Positions 1 through 7,152 of a stretch of DNA of 64,000 nt are shown here, one piece after another. A program made the position numbers and the translations under genes. Within the stretch, counting starts at the first letter, position 1, and each line of letters opens with the position of its first letter. The notes beneath the pieces were generated by a model. The model searched no databases. It had not been told where the DNA came from and was given only the letters and a program-made list of their open reading frames with translations. The stretch comes from Roseisolibacter agri (GTDB taxonomy: Bacteria; Gemmatimonadota; Gemmatimonadetes; Gemmatimonadales; Gemmatimonadaceae): positions 992,001-1,056,000 of the forward strand of contig NZ_BRXS01000001.1 of NCBI RefSeq assembly GCF_030159095.1, written 5' to 3'.

Positions 1-2
1 CG

Positions 3-1961
3 TTCGACCCGGTGCGCGCGCCGTTCGCGGTGTCGGCCACCACGCGCGCCGAGGTGCAGGGCGCGCGGCCGGGGCTCGGGCTCGACGAGGCGCTGCGGGC
101 AGTGCCCGGCGTCCAGGCCGACAACCGCTTCAACGCGGCGCTCGGCGAGAAGCTCTCGGTGCGCGGCTTCGGCGCGCGCACGCAGTTCGGCGTGCGCGGC
201 GTGAAGGTGCTGGTGGACGGCGTGCCCGCGACCATGCCCGACGGGCAGACGACGCTCAACCACGTCGAGCTGGGCGCGCTGGAGCGCGCGGAGGTCGTGC
301 GCGGCCCCGCGTCGGCGCTCTACGGCAACGCGGCGGGCGGCGTGCTGCAGCTCACGACCGAGCCCGCGCCCGACGCGACGCTCGGCCAGCGCGTGCGCGT
401 CGTGGGCGGCAGCGACGGGCTCACGCGCGTGCAGAGCACGACCGGCGGCCGCACCGCCGACGGGCGCGGCGACTGGCTGCTCTCCGCGGGCCGGCTGGCG
501 TACGACGGCTTCCGCGACTTCAGCGACCAGCGCAGCACGCGCGTGCTCGCGAACGCCGGCTGGACCGGCGCGCCGGGCGCGCTGCGCGCGGCCTTCGCGT
601 GGGTGGACTACGACGCGAAGAATCCGGGCGCGCTCGCCGACACGGCGCGCCGCCGCGATCCCACGCAGGCGTTCGCCAACAACCGGAGGCAGCAGACCGG
701 CGAGGCGGGGCGGCACGGACAGCTCGGCCTGACGTGGCGGCGCGACGTCGGCCCCGGCGCGATCGACGCCAGCGCGTACGGCCTCGCGCGGCGGCTCGAC
801 AATCCGATCCCGGTGCGCGTCGTCGCGCTCGACCGGCACGCGGGCGGGCTGCGCGCGGCGTACACGCTGGGCCTGGGCGCCGACTCGGGCGCGGCGCCGG
901 TGCAGCTCGCGTTCGGCGGCGAGTGGCAGCGCCAGCGCGACGACCGGCAGAACTACGCGAACAACCAGGGCGCGCGCGGCGCCCTCGCGCTGGACCAGCT
1001 GGAGCGCGTCACCAACGCCGCCGCCTTCGCGCAGGCGACGGCGTCGCTCGGCGCGCGCGCGACGCTGCTCGCCGGGCTGCGGCACGACCGCGTGCGCTTC
1101 GCGGCCGAGGACCGGTTGGTGTCGGCCTCGAATCCCGACGACTCGGGTGAGCGCACGCTGCAGGCGACGTCGCCGTCGCTCGGCGTGAACGTCGCCGTCG
1201 CGCCGTGGCTGCGCGTCTACGCCAACGGCGCGTACGCGTTCGAGACGCCGACGACGACCGAGCTCGCGAACCGTCCCACGGGCGCGGGCGGCTTCAATCC
1301 CGAGCTGGAGCCGCAGCGCGCGCGCAGCGTCGAGGGCGGCCTCACCGCGTCGGGCGCGCTCGGGCGGCTGCTCGCGGGGAGCGTGCAGCTCTCCGTGTTC
1401 CACGCGCGGCTCGACGACGCGTTGCAGCCGTACGAGGTGCCGGGTGCCGCGGGGCGGCAGTTCTTCCGCAACGCGGGGCGCGCGGTGCATCGCGGCGTGG
1501 AGACCGCGGCGACGCTGGCCGTCGGACCGGCGGTGGCGGTGCGTGCGGCGTACACGGGGCTCGACGCGCGCTTCCGCGAGTACACGGTGGGCGACAGCTC
1601 GTATGCGGGGCGGCGCGTGCCTGGCGTCGCGCCGCGCCGCTTCGACCTCGCGGTGACGTGGCGCGGGCCGCGCGAGGCGCTGGTGGCCGTCGAGCAGCGC
1701 GCGCAGTCGTGGAGCATGGCCGACGACGCCAACCGCGCGCGCTCGCCCGGCTGGCTGCTCACCACCGTGCGTGCCGCCAGCCCCGCGCTGCGGCTCGGGG
1801 GCGTGTCGCTCGCGCCGTTCGCGGGCGTCACCAACGTCTTCGACGTGAAGTGGGACGCGGCCGTGACCGTGAACGCGGCGGGCGCGCGCTACTACGAGCC
1901 GGGCACGCCGCGCGCGCTCTACGTGGGCGCGGACCTCGCGGGCGCGATCGGGCGACGGTGA
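3..1961 (+). CDS. TonB-dependent outer-membrane receptor (5' end outside window)
   Basis: The open frame is already running at the window edge, so the signal peptide, TonB box and start codon lie upstream. The visible part opens with the end of a plug domain: VRGFGART, then VLVDGVP, then ERAEVVRGPASALYG, the typical plug signature. A long stretch of alternating beta-strand sequence follows, as in a 22-strand barrel. Repeated phrases such as VYANGAYAFETPTTTELANRP and YEPGTPRALYVGADL match TonB-dependent receptors of the iron-complex or corrinoid uptake type. Proteins of this family import large substrates across the outer membrane using energy from TonB-ExbBD. The substrate cannot be told from this part. 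The gene overlaps the next by four bases (GTGA), so the two are probably translated together. Confidence 0.9.
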   Translation, partial: FDPVRAPFAVSATTRAEVQGARPGLGLDEALRAVPGVQADNRFNAALGEKLSVRGFGARTQFGVRGVKVLVDGVPATMPDGQTTLNHVELGALERAEVVRGPASALYGNAAGGVLQLTTEPAPDATLGQRVRVVGGSDGLTRVQSTTGGRTADGRGDWLLSAGRLAYDGFRDFSDQRSTRVLANAGWTGAPGALRAAFAWVDYDAKNPGALADTARRRDPTQAFANNRRQQTGEAGRHGQLGLTWRRDVGPGAIDASAYGLARRLDNPIPVRVVALDRHAGGLRAAYTLGLGADSGAAPVQLAFGGEWQRQRDDRQNYANNQGARGALALDQLERVTNAAAFAQATASLGARATLLAGLRHDRVRFAAEDRLVSASNPDDSGERTLQATSPSLGVNVAVAPWLRVYANGAYAFETPTTTELANRPTGAGGFNPELEPQRARSVEGGLTASGALGRLLAGSVQLSVFHARLDDALQPYEVPGAAGRQFFRNAGRAVHRGVETAATLAVGPAVAVRAAYTGLDARFREYTVGDSSYAGRRVPGVAPRRFDLAVTWRGPREALVAVEQRAQSWSMADDANRARSPGWLLTTVRAASPALRLGGVSLAPFAGVTNVFDVKWDAAVTVNAAGARYYEPGTPRALYVGADLAGAIGRR

Positions 1962-2629
1962 GCGACTCCGGAGGCTCGCCCGCCCGCCTGGTCGTCGTCG
2001 GCGCGGGGGCGGCGTCGCTCAAGAGCACCGTCGCGCTGAACGTCGCCGTCGCCGCCGCCACTGCGGGGATCGCGACGCGGCTGCGCGACCTGGACGGCGC
2101 GTCGTCGCGCGCGCTCGCCCGCGCGGCGGGAGACGGCGCGACCGTCGCGCTTCCCTGGGCCGCGGCGCCGCTGCACGTCGGCACGCCACCCGACCCCGAG
2201 CCCGCCGACGCGCCCGCGCTCGTGGTCGTCGATCCGCCACCGCGCCTGGACGACGCCGTGCGGGCCGAGCTGGCGCGGGCCGCCGTCGTGCTGGTGCCCG
2301 TGGACGCGTCGCCGCTGGCGCGGCGCGCGCTGCGCGAGGTCGCGGCCTGGCGAGCAGGGCAGTCGTCGCCGCCCGCGCTGCGCGTCGCGCTCGCGCGCGC
2401 CCTCCCGCGCGACGCCGACCGATGGGCGCTGCTGGAGGAGATCGAGGCGCTGGCGCCCGACGCGCTGCTGCCGGCGACGCTCCCGGCCGGCCGGCTGGCC
2501 GCGCCGTCGGGGCGGGAGCGGGTCGCCCGGCTCTACGCCCCTGGGACTCGGGGGGCCGGTGCCTACGCCGCGCTGGTGGGCGCCCTGACGGGCGCGCTCG
2601 GGCTCACCTCGACCCGCACCACCCCATGA
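1958..2629 (+). CDS. ParA/MinD-like P-loop ATPase with altered Walker A
   Basis: This 223-residue protein starts at a GTG that overlaps the receptor stop codon as GTGA. Its order of motifs follows the ParA/MinD/CobQ fold: a beta strand (LVVVGAG), then AASLKST near residues 18-24 in the place of KGGVGKT, a helix ending in DLDGASS, a Walker-B-like strand LVVVDPPP around D92, and VLVPVDASPLARRAL. The P-loop lysine (K22) and S/T pair are present, but the glycine before the lysine is leucine and the usual signature lysine near the start of the loop is missing. No parB or chromosome-partition site is nearby, so a plasmid-type partition role is not supported. Coupling with a TonB receptor suggests a role connected to envelope uptake, or simply co-transcription. 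It may be a degenerate ATPase. Confidence 0.6.
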   Translation: MSDSGGSPARLVVVGAGAASLKSTVALNVAVAAATAGIATRLRDLDGASSRALARAAGDGATVALPWAAAPLHVGTPPDPEPADAPALVVVDPPPRLDDAVRAELARAAVVLVPVDASPLARRALREVAAWRAGQSSPPALRVALARALPRDADRWALLEEIEALAPDALLPATLPAGRLAAPSGRERVARLYAPGTRGAGAYAALVGALTGALGLTSTRTTP

Positions 2630-2786
2630 AGTAGACCGTCAGGCCCAGCTGGATCGTGGCCATGACGACCCCGAACACGAGCGGATTGCAGCCGCGCGGG
2701 ATCGGCCGCTCGGCCGGGGGGGCGGGAGGCGGCGTCGGGGACGGCTCTGGCGACGGGCCGACGGGCGGCGTGTCGGGATCGGACAT
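2604..2786 (-). CDS. small proline-rich single-pass membrane protein
   Basis: A 60-residue frame starts at ATG (complement of 2784-2786). The first half is a Pro/Ser/Thr-rich tail (SDPDTPPVGPSPEPSP), followed by a short basic stretch (ERPIPRGCN) and one hydrophobic helix (PLVFGVVMATIQLGLTVYFM) near the C-terminus. It is convergent with the ParA-like gene and overlaps its last 26 bases. I do not recognise a family. The clear membrane segment after a disordered linker argues that it is real, but its size and the high GC leave doubt. Confidence 0.5.
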   Translation of the reverse strand: MSDPDTPPVGPSPEPSPTPPPAPPAERPIPRGCNPLVFGVVMATIQLGLTVYFMGWCGSR

Positions 2787-2958
2787 CGCCCGAAAGTACG
2801 GCCCCGAGCGTCCAGAGCGAAGCGCCACAACACGTTATCGGACCTTTCCCCTCCGCCAGGGGTGCAACGGTCGGGCGTGCCATGGTAACCTTCGCGCTCG
2901 CCGCCGCGGGTCCGCGTGTCTGGATCCACGGCGCCTTCAGTCGTTTCCTCCCGAGTTC

Positions 2959-4422
2959 ATGTCGTTCTCCAGCTTCGGTCTGCACCCCGATCTCCTGCGC
3001 GGCGTCCAGGAGATGGGTTTCTCCACTCCGACGCCAATCCAGCAGCAGGCCATCCCGCCCGGCCTCGAAGGGCGTGACCTCCTCGCCTGCGCCATGACCG
3101 GGAGCGGCAAGACCGCCGCCTTCCTGCTGCCCATCATCCAGCGTCTGCTGGCCCGTCCGGGCCGCGGCACGCGCGCCCTCGTCCTGACGCCCACGCGCGA
3201 GCTCGCGGCGCAGATCGAGGAGCACCTCCGCGCGCTCGCCGCGCACACCAAGGTCCGCGGCGCCGCCATCTTCGGCGGCGTGGGCATGGGCCCGCAGGAG
3301 CAGGCCTTCCGCAGCGGCGTCGAGATCCTCGTCGCCACGCCGGGCCGCCTGCTGGACCACCTGAAGCAGCCGTACGCGAAGCTCGACGGGCTCGAGGTCC
3401 TCGTCCTCGACGAGGCGGACCGCATGCTCGACATGGGCTTCCTGCCCGACATCAAGCGCGTCCTCGCCCACCTGCCCAAGGACCGGCAGACGCTGTTCTT
3501 CTCGGCCACGATGCCGGCGCCCATCGCCCAGCTCGCGGACCACATGCTGCGGCAGCCGGTGACGCTGAACCAGGAGCGCAAGGCGGCGCCGGCCACCGGC
3601 ATCACGCAGGCGCTCTACCCGGTGCGCGAGGAGCTCAAGGCGCAGCTCTTCCTCGAGCTGCTGAAGCGCGGGGAGCTGAAGGACGTCATCGTCTTCACGC
3701 GCACCAAGCACCGCTCCAACCGGCTGTACGACTTCCTCACGAAGCACGGCATCCGCTGCGAGCGCATCCACGGCAACCGCTCCCAGGCGCAGCGCACGCA
3801 GGCGCTGGCCGGCTTCAAGAGCGGCGCGGTGCAGGTGCTGGTGGCGACGGACATCGTCGCGCGCGGCATCGACGTCGAGGAGCTGAGCCACGTCGTCAAC
3901 TTCGACGTGCCGCACCTGCCGGAGGACTACATCCACCGCGTGGGCCGCACGGCGCGCGCGGACGCGACGGGCGACGCCTTCACCTTCGTCTCGCCGGAGG
4001 AGGAGAGCGACCTGAAGGCGATCGAGCGCGCGGTGGGGAAGCGCATCCCGCGCCTCACGGTCGCAGGCTTCGACTACGCCGCGCGCCCGACGGAGCGCTT
4101 CGAGGTGCCGCTCGCCGAGCGCATCGCGGAGATCCGCAAGCGCAAGCAGGAGGAGCGCGCGCGCGCCAAGGAGAAGGCCGAGCGGAAGCTGCAGCGCCAG
4201 AACGAGGAGGCCGCGCGCGTGGCGGCGAAGGAGTCCTCGCGCGGCGGCCGCGGCCCGCGTCCGGTGTCGTCCGGCGCGCCCGCCACGCCGTCGCGTCCGG
4301 CGCCCGCGCGTCCCGCGCGCGACGCGAACGGCCCGTACGCGCAGGAGTCCGCCGGTGGCGAGAGCGGTCGTCGGCGTCGTCGTGGCGGACGCGGCCGATC
4401 GGCGTCGTTCGGCGGTCGCTGA
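2959..4422 (+). CDS. DEAD-box ATP-dependent RNA helicase (RhlE-like)
   Basis: The 487-residue protein unwinds RNA duplexes using ATP and probably acts in cold-responsive ribosome assembly or RNA turnover. All core motifs are readable: F-x-x-PTPIQ Q-motif near residue 21-28, TGSGKT at 47-52, PTREL at 78-82, TPGR near 127, DEAD at 151-154, SAT at 182-184, and ARGID and HRVGRTARA in the second RecA domain. The C-terminal hundred residues are basic and low-complexity (RKRKQEERARAKEKAE, then Arg/Gly repeats ending RRRRGGRGRS), as in RhlE-type helicases. I chose the ATG at 2959 because the protein then begins MSFSSFGL, the usual family start; the longer open frame upstream has no conserved sequence. 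A strong hairpin terminator follows at 4451. Confidence 0.93.
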   Translation: MSFSSFGLHPDLLRGVQEMGFSTPTPIQQQAIPPGLEGRDLLACAMTGSGKTAAFLLPIIQRLLARPGRGTRALVLTPTRELAAQIEEHLRALAAHTKVRGAAIFGGVGMGPQEQAFRSGVEILVATPGRLLDHLKQPYAKLDGLEVLVLDEADRMLDMGFLPDIKRVLAHLPKDRQTLFFSATMPAPIAQLADHMLRQPVTLNQERKAAPATGITQALYPVREELKAQLFLELLKRGELKDVIVFTRTKHRSNRLYDFLTKHGIRCERIHGNRSQAQRTQALAGFKSGAVQVLVATDIVARGIDVEELSHVVNFDVPHLPEDYIHRVGRTARADATGDAFTFVSPEEESDLKAIERAVGKRIPRLTVAGFDYAARPTERFEVPLAERIAEIRKRKQEERARAKEKAERKLQRQNEEAARVAAKESSRGGRGPRPVSSGAPATPSRPAPARPARDANGPYAQESAGGESGRRRRRGGRGRSASFGGR

Positions 4423-4450
4423 GCGAACAAAATCGCGCCTGGAACCATCA

Positions 4451-4484
4451 CGAGCCCCGCGGCGCTTTGGCGTCGCGGGGCTCG
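4451..4484 (+). terminator. rho-independent-like terminator after the helicase gene
   Basis: CGAGCCCCGC (4451-4460) pairs perfectly with GCGGGGCTCG (4475-4484), and GGCG/CGTC extends the stem around a CTTTGG loop. There is no long T tract, only TCGGTTTCG, as is usual for the hairpins in this window. Confidence 0.7.
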
Positions 4485-4578
4485 TCGGTTTCGCGCGCCG
4501 CGATGAGCGTCACAAACGTCTGGCGATCCGTATTTCTACGGCCCAAGGAACGTCGCAGAATCGCGCTTCATTCGTTTA

Positions 4579-4606
4579 TTGACGGTTCCTGTTCGTCGCG
4601 TACGTG
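4579..4606 (+). promoter_or_regulatory. possible sigma-70-type promoter for the GntR regulator
   Basis: TTGACG at 4579-4584 is followed 16 bases later by TACGTG at 4601-4606. It lies 44 bases ahead of the chosen ATG at 4650, in the least GC-rich stretch of the intergenic region. The -35 is good; the -10 is weak. Confidence 0.25.
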
Positions 4607-4649
4607 CAACACTCTTGGCGGACGGAGACTGGATTCCAAGGTTGTGCGC

Positions 4650-5576
4650 ATGACCGTCACGCCTCGCCGCCGCCGCGCCGACATCGCCGAGACGCTCCGC
4701 CGTCGCATCGTGACCGCGGTGTCCGCCGGGCTCTCCCGGCGCGGGGATCGTCTGCCCAGCGCCCGCGAGGTCGCGGCGGAGTTCGACGCCGATCCCCGCC
4801 TCGTGCTGGCCGCGTATCGCATCCTCGCGCGCGAGGGGCTGGTGAGCATCCGGCGCCGCTCGGGGATCTACGTCGCCGCGGTGCCCGAGGTCGCGGGCGG
4901 GCCGCCGGTGGTCGCGCCCGGCTGGCTGGTCGACACGCTGACGGCCGGCCTCGAGCAGGGCGTCGCCGCGCCGAAGCTGGGCGAGTGGCTGCGCCGCTGC
5001 GTGACCACGCGGCGCGTGCGCGTCGCGGTCGTGGCCGGCAGCGAGGACCAGCTCGAGAGCTTCTGCGGCGAGCTGCGCGACGACTACGGCTTCGACGCGG
5101 TGCCGTTCGCGCCCGAGGCGATCGACCGGCCGGGCGGCGTGCCGTCCGAGATCCTGAACGCCGAGCTGGTGGCGGCGCCGGAGCCGTATGCGGCCGCGCT
5201 GCGCCGTGCGCTCCCGGCGGAGAGCCGCGTCGTCACGCTCGAGCTCCGCATGGACATCGACGCGGTGTGGCGGCGCGAGATGCAGCGCGGGCCGCTCTAC
5301 ATCGTCATCAGCGACCGGAAGACGATGCCCTTCCTGGAGCGCTCGATGGCCGGCCACGCCTCCGCGGTGCGCACGCTCGTCCTCGGCCAGGACGACCTGG
5401 GGACGATCCCCGACGACGCGGGCGTCTACCTGTCGCGCGCGGTGCGCCGCCGGCTGGACGGCAAGTCGGTGCGTGGGCGCGTGCTGCCGCCGGCGCGGAC
5501 GTTCACCACGCGCACCGCGCGCGAGCTGCTCGCGGTGCTCGTGCAGGCGAACCTGAACGCGATGACCGCGAGCTAG
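4650..5576 (+). CDS. GntR-family transcriptional regulator
   Basis: The protein has 308 residues. The first 75 form a GntR winged helix-turn-helix: DIAETLRRRI, GDRLPSAREVAAEFDADPR, YRILAREGLVSIRRRSGIYV, with the typical L-PS-R-LA spacing and the beta-hairpin wing. The remaining 230 residues do not show the FCD or UTRA signatures or an aminotransferase domain. Alternating VRVAVVAGS, VVTLELRMDID and LYIVISDRK strands suggest a Rossmann or periplasmic-binding-protein-like sensor. The ATG at 4650 is preferred because it sits directly before the first helix. A weak promoter lies upstream and a hairpin terminator downstream. The effector and target genes are unknown. No adjacent metabolic operon shares its strand, so it may act elsewhere. 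Confidence 0.82.
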   Translation: MTVTPRRRRADIAETLRRRIVTAVSAGLSRRGDRLPSAREVAAEFDADPRLVLAAYRILAREGLVSIRRRSGIYVAAVPEVAGGPPVVAPGWLVDTLTAGLEQGVAAPKLGEWLRRCVTTRRVRVAVVAGSEDQLESFCGELRDDYGFDAVPFAPEAIDRPGGVPSEILNAELVAAPEPYAAALRRALPAESRVVTLELRMDIDAVWRREMQRGPLYIVISDRKTMPFLERSMAGHASAVRTLVLGQDDLGTIPDDAGVYLSRAVRRRLDGKSVRGRVLPPARTFTTRTARELLAVLVQANLNAMTAS

Positions 5577-5591
5577 CAGGCGCGCTGGCAT

Positions 5592-5618
5592 GGCGGGCTC
5601 GAGGCGTCCGAGCCCGCC
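5592..5618. terminator. bidirectional terminator between convergent genes
   Basis: GGCGGGCTCG (5592-5601) and CGAGCCCGCC (5609-5618) form a perfect 10-bp stem with a 7-base loop, between the stop codons of the GntR gene and the flavoprotein gene. Confidence 0.65.
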
Positions 5619-5630
5619 GTGCCCGATGTC

Positions 5631-7034
5631 TCAGCAGCCGCGCTTCGCCTGGTAGGTCAGCTCGTCGTCCGCCTGCCCGAGCACCACGCGGTTCACCCAC
5701 TCGACGCCCTGCGCCACCGAGTGGTCCATGTTGCCCACCTCGTAGCGCCACGCGCCGAAGCGCCCGCGCGAGTAGACGTCGCGCTCGTGCAGCCACGGGT
5801 GGATCGTGCGCAGCGCCGCGTCCCGCTCCAGGCTCGGCGTCGGGTACGTGTAGTCGCGCTCGATGACGTACGTGTCCACGATGCGCGGGACGTCCGACTC
5901 GTCGAGCAGCCGCACGTTCAGCATCCCCTCGATCGTCTGGTCGACGATCGTCTCGCGGTCCTCGGGCTTGAACTCCGAGTGCGAGATCTCCGCGAGCAGC
6001 GAGTGCTGGCGCGTGTGGTCGGGCACCACCTCGGGCGAGTAGTTCGAGAGGTAGGTGACCCGGTAGAACGGGCAGTCGCCCTCGGGATAGTACATCCAGC
6101 ACTTCGTCGTGTCGGCCGGGCGGTCCACGCCGACGCCGACGATGAACGATCCCGAGTGGCGCAGCCGGCCCGCCTCCTCGCGCACGACGTCGGGCGCCGC
6201 GCCGCCGGTCATCCCGACCAGCTTGTCCATCGGCAGCGTCGACATCAGCACGTCGTACGACTCCGTGCTCCCGTCCGCGAACGTCACGACCTTCGCCGCC
6301 GGGTCCACGCGCACCGCGGGGCGCTCCAGCTGCAGGTGCTCCCTGATGTGCGGGACGATGCGCTCGAACAGCCCGCCCGTGCCGCCGTAGCGCGGGTACT
6401 TGAAGGTGTTGTTCGGGCCCCAGCCGGCGTCGTCGCGGTCGAGGATCACGTTGCCCAGCACGCGCGCGAGCGACGGCAGCGCCACGCGCTCGCCGATCCA
6501 CTCCTTGTTCATCATGCGCGGCGGGTGCGCCCACACCTTGAAGTTGTACGGCATCATGAAGTACTTCGCGAGCCCGGCCCCGAACTGCTTCATGATCAGC
6601 TGCTCGAAGTTCTCGATCTTCGCCAGGTCGAGCGGCTCCTTCTGCGCCTCGATCAGGCCGAGCACGATCTCGAGCACGACCTCCTTCGGCAGCCCGCGGA
6701 TGTTGTTCTGCAGCGGGTAGGGGAGGAAGCGCCCGCACATCCACACCCAGGCCTCTCGCACCAGCTCCTGGTACTCGTCGCCCATCAGGCGGTCGAACAG
6801 GCGGTCGAAGTACTCGTAGTGCGAGAACAGGACGTGGCCGCCGATGTCGTACGTGAAGCCGTTCGGGCTCGTCTCGCTCGACGCCAGGCCGCCGACCTTG
6901 TGACGTGCCTCGATCACCTGGAAGTTGCGGTAGCCGAGCTCCTGCAGCCGGTAGCCGGCCGCGAGCCCCGTCGGTCCCGCCCCGAGGATCACGATCTTGC
7001 GCTCCGACTCCGAGACGGCGTGCGACTGCGACAT
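5631..7034 (-). CDS. FAD-dependent oxidoreductase, UDP-galactopyranose mutase/amine-oxidase-like
   Basis: The 467-residue protein begins with a Rossmann FAD-binding motif, VILGAGPTGLAAGYRL (GxGxxG), followed by the matching E of VIEARHKVGGL. YDIGGHVLFSHYEYFDRLF matches the NAD(P)-binding Rossmann-like flavoproteins that contain UDP-galactopyranose mutase and protoporphyrinogen-oxidase relatives. Family members use reduced or oxidised FAD on sugar nucleotides, carotenoids or porphyrins. At 467 residues it is longer than typical Glf (about 370), so a true mutase activity is not proven. AGGAGT sits seven bases before the ATG and supports the start. It lies downstream of a glycosyltransferase and a GH1/RmlD fusion on the same strand, which favours a sugar-modifying role in envelope polysaccharide. 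A hairpin at 7072 may partly separate it from that pair. Confidence 0.8.
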   Translation of the reverse strand: MSQSHAVSESERKIVILGAGPTGLAAGYRLQELGYRNFQVIEARHKVGGLASSETSPNGFTYDIGGHVLFSHYEYFDRLFDRLMGDEYQELVREAWVWMCGRFLPYPLQNNIRGLPKEVVLEIVLGLIEAQKEPLDLAKIENFEQLIMKQFGAGLAKYFMMPYNFKVWAHPPRMMNKEWIGERVALPSLARVLGNVILDRDDAGWGPNNTFKYPRYGGTGGLFERIVPHIREHLQLERPAVRVDPAAKVVTFADGSTESYDVLMSTLPMDKLVGMTGGAAPDVVREEAGRLRHSGSFIVGVGVDRPADTTKCWMYYPEGDCPFYRVTYLSNYSPEVVPDHTRQHSLLAEISHSEFKPEDRETIVDQTIEGMLNVRLLDESDVPRIVDTYVIERDYTYPTPSLERDAALRTIHPWLHERDVYSRGRFGAWRYEVGNMDHSVAQGVEWVNRVVLGQADDELTYQAKRGC

Positions 7035-7071
7035 TGGACTCCTGCGATGCGCGCATTCGCGCGGGTAGGGC

Positions 7072-7094
7072 CGCGGCGCGTGGAGCGCGCCGCG
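7072..7094 (-). terminator. hairpin between fusion gene and flavoprotein gene
   Basis: CGCGGCGCG (7072-7080) pairs with CGCGCCGCG (7086-7094) around a five-base loop. It lies 59 bases after the fusion-gene stop codon and could attenuate transcription into the flavoprotein gene. Confidence 0.45.
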
Positions 7095-7152
7095 ACCGAT
7101 GGACGTCGGGAGACTGCGAGGGAACCGCTGCGGCGGTGACGGTCGTCGGCGC

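Noticed and set aside
1958-2629. Chromosome or plasmid partition locus
   Set aside because: No ParB gene and no repeated parS-like site is visible near the ParA-like gene, and its P-loop is altered.
2563-3936. Long minus-strand open frame opposite the DEAD-box helicase
   Set aside because: The helicase motifs are complete on the plus strand; the opposite frame is low-complexity (Arg, Leu, Ala, Val, Asp) and has no family features.
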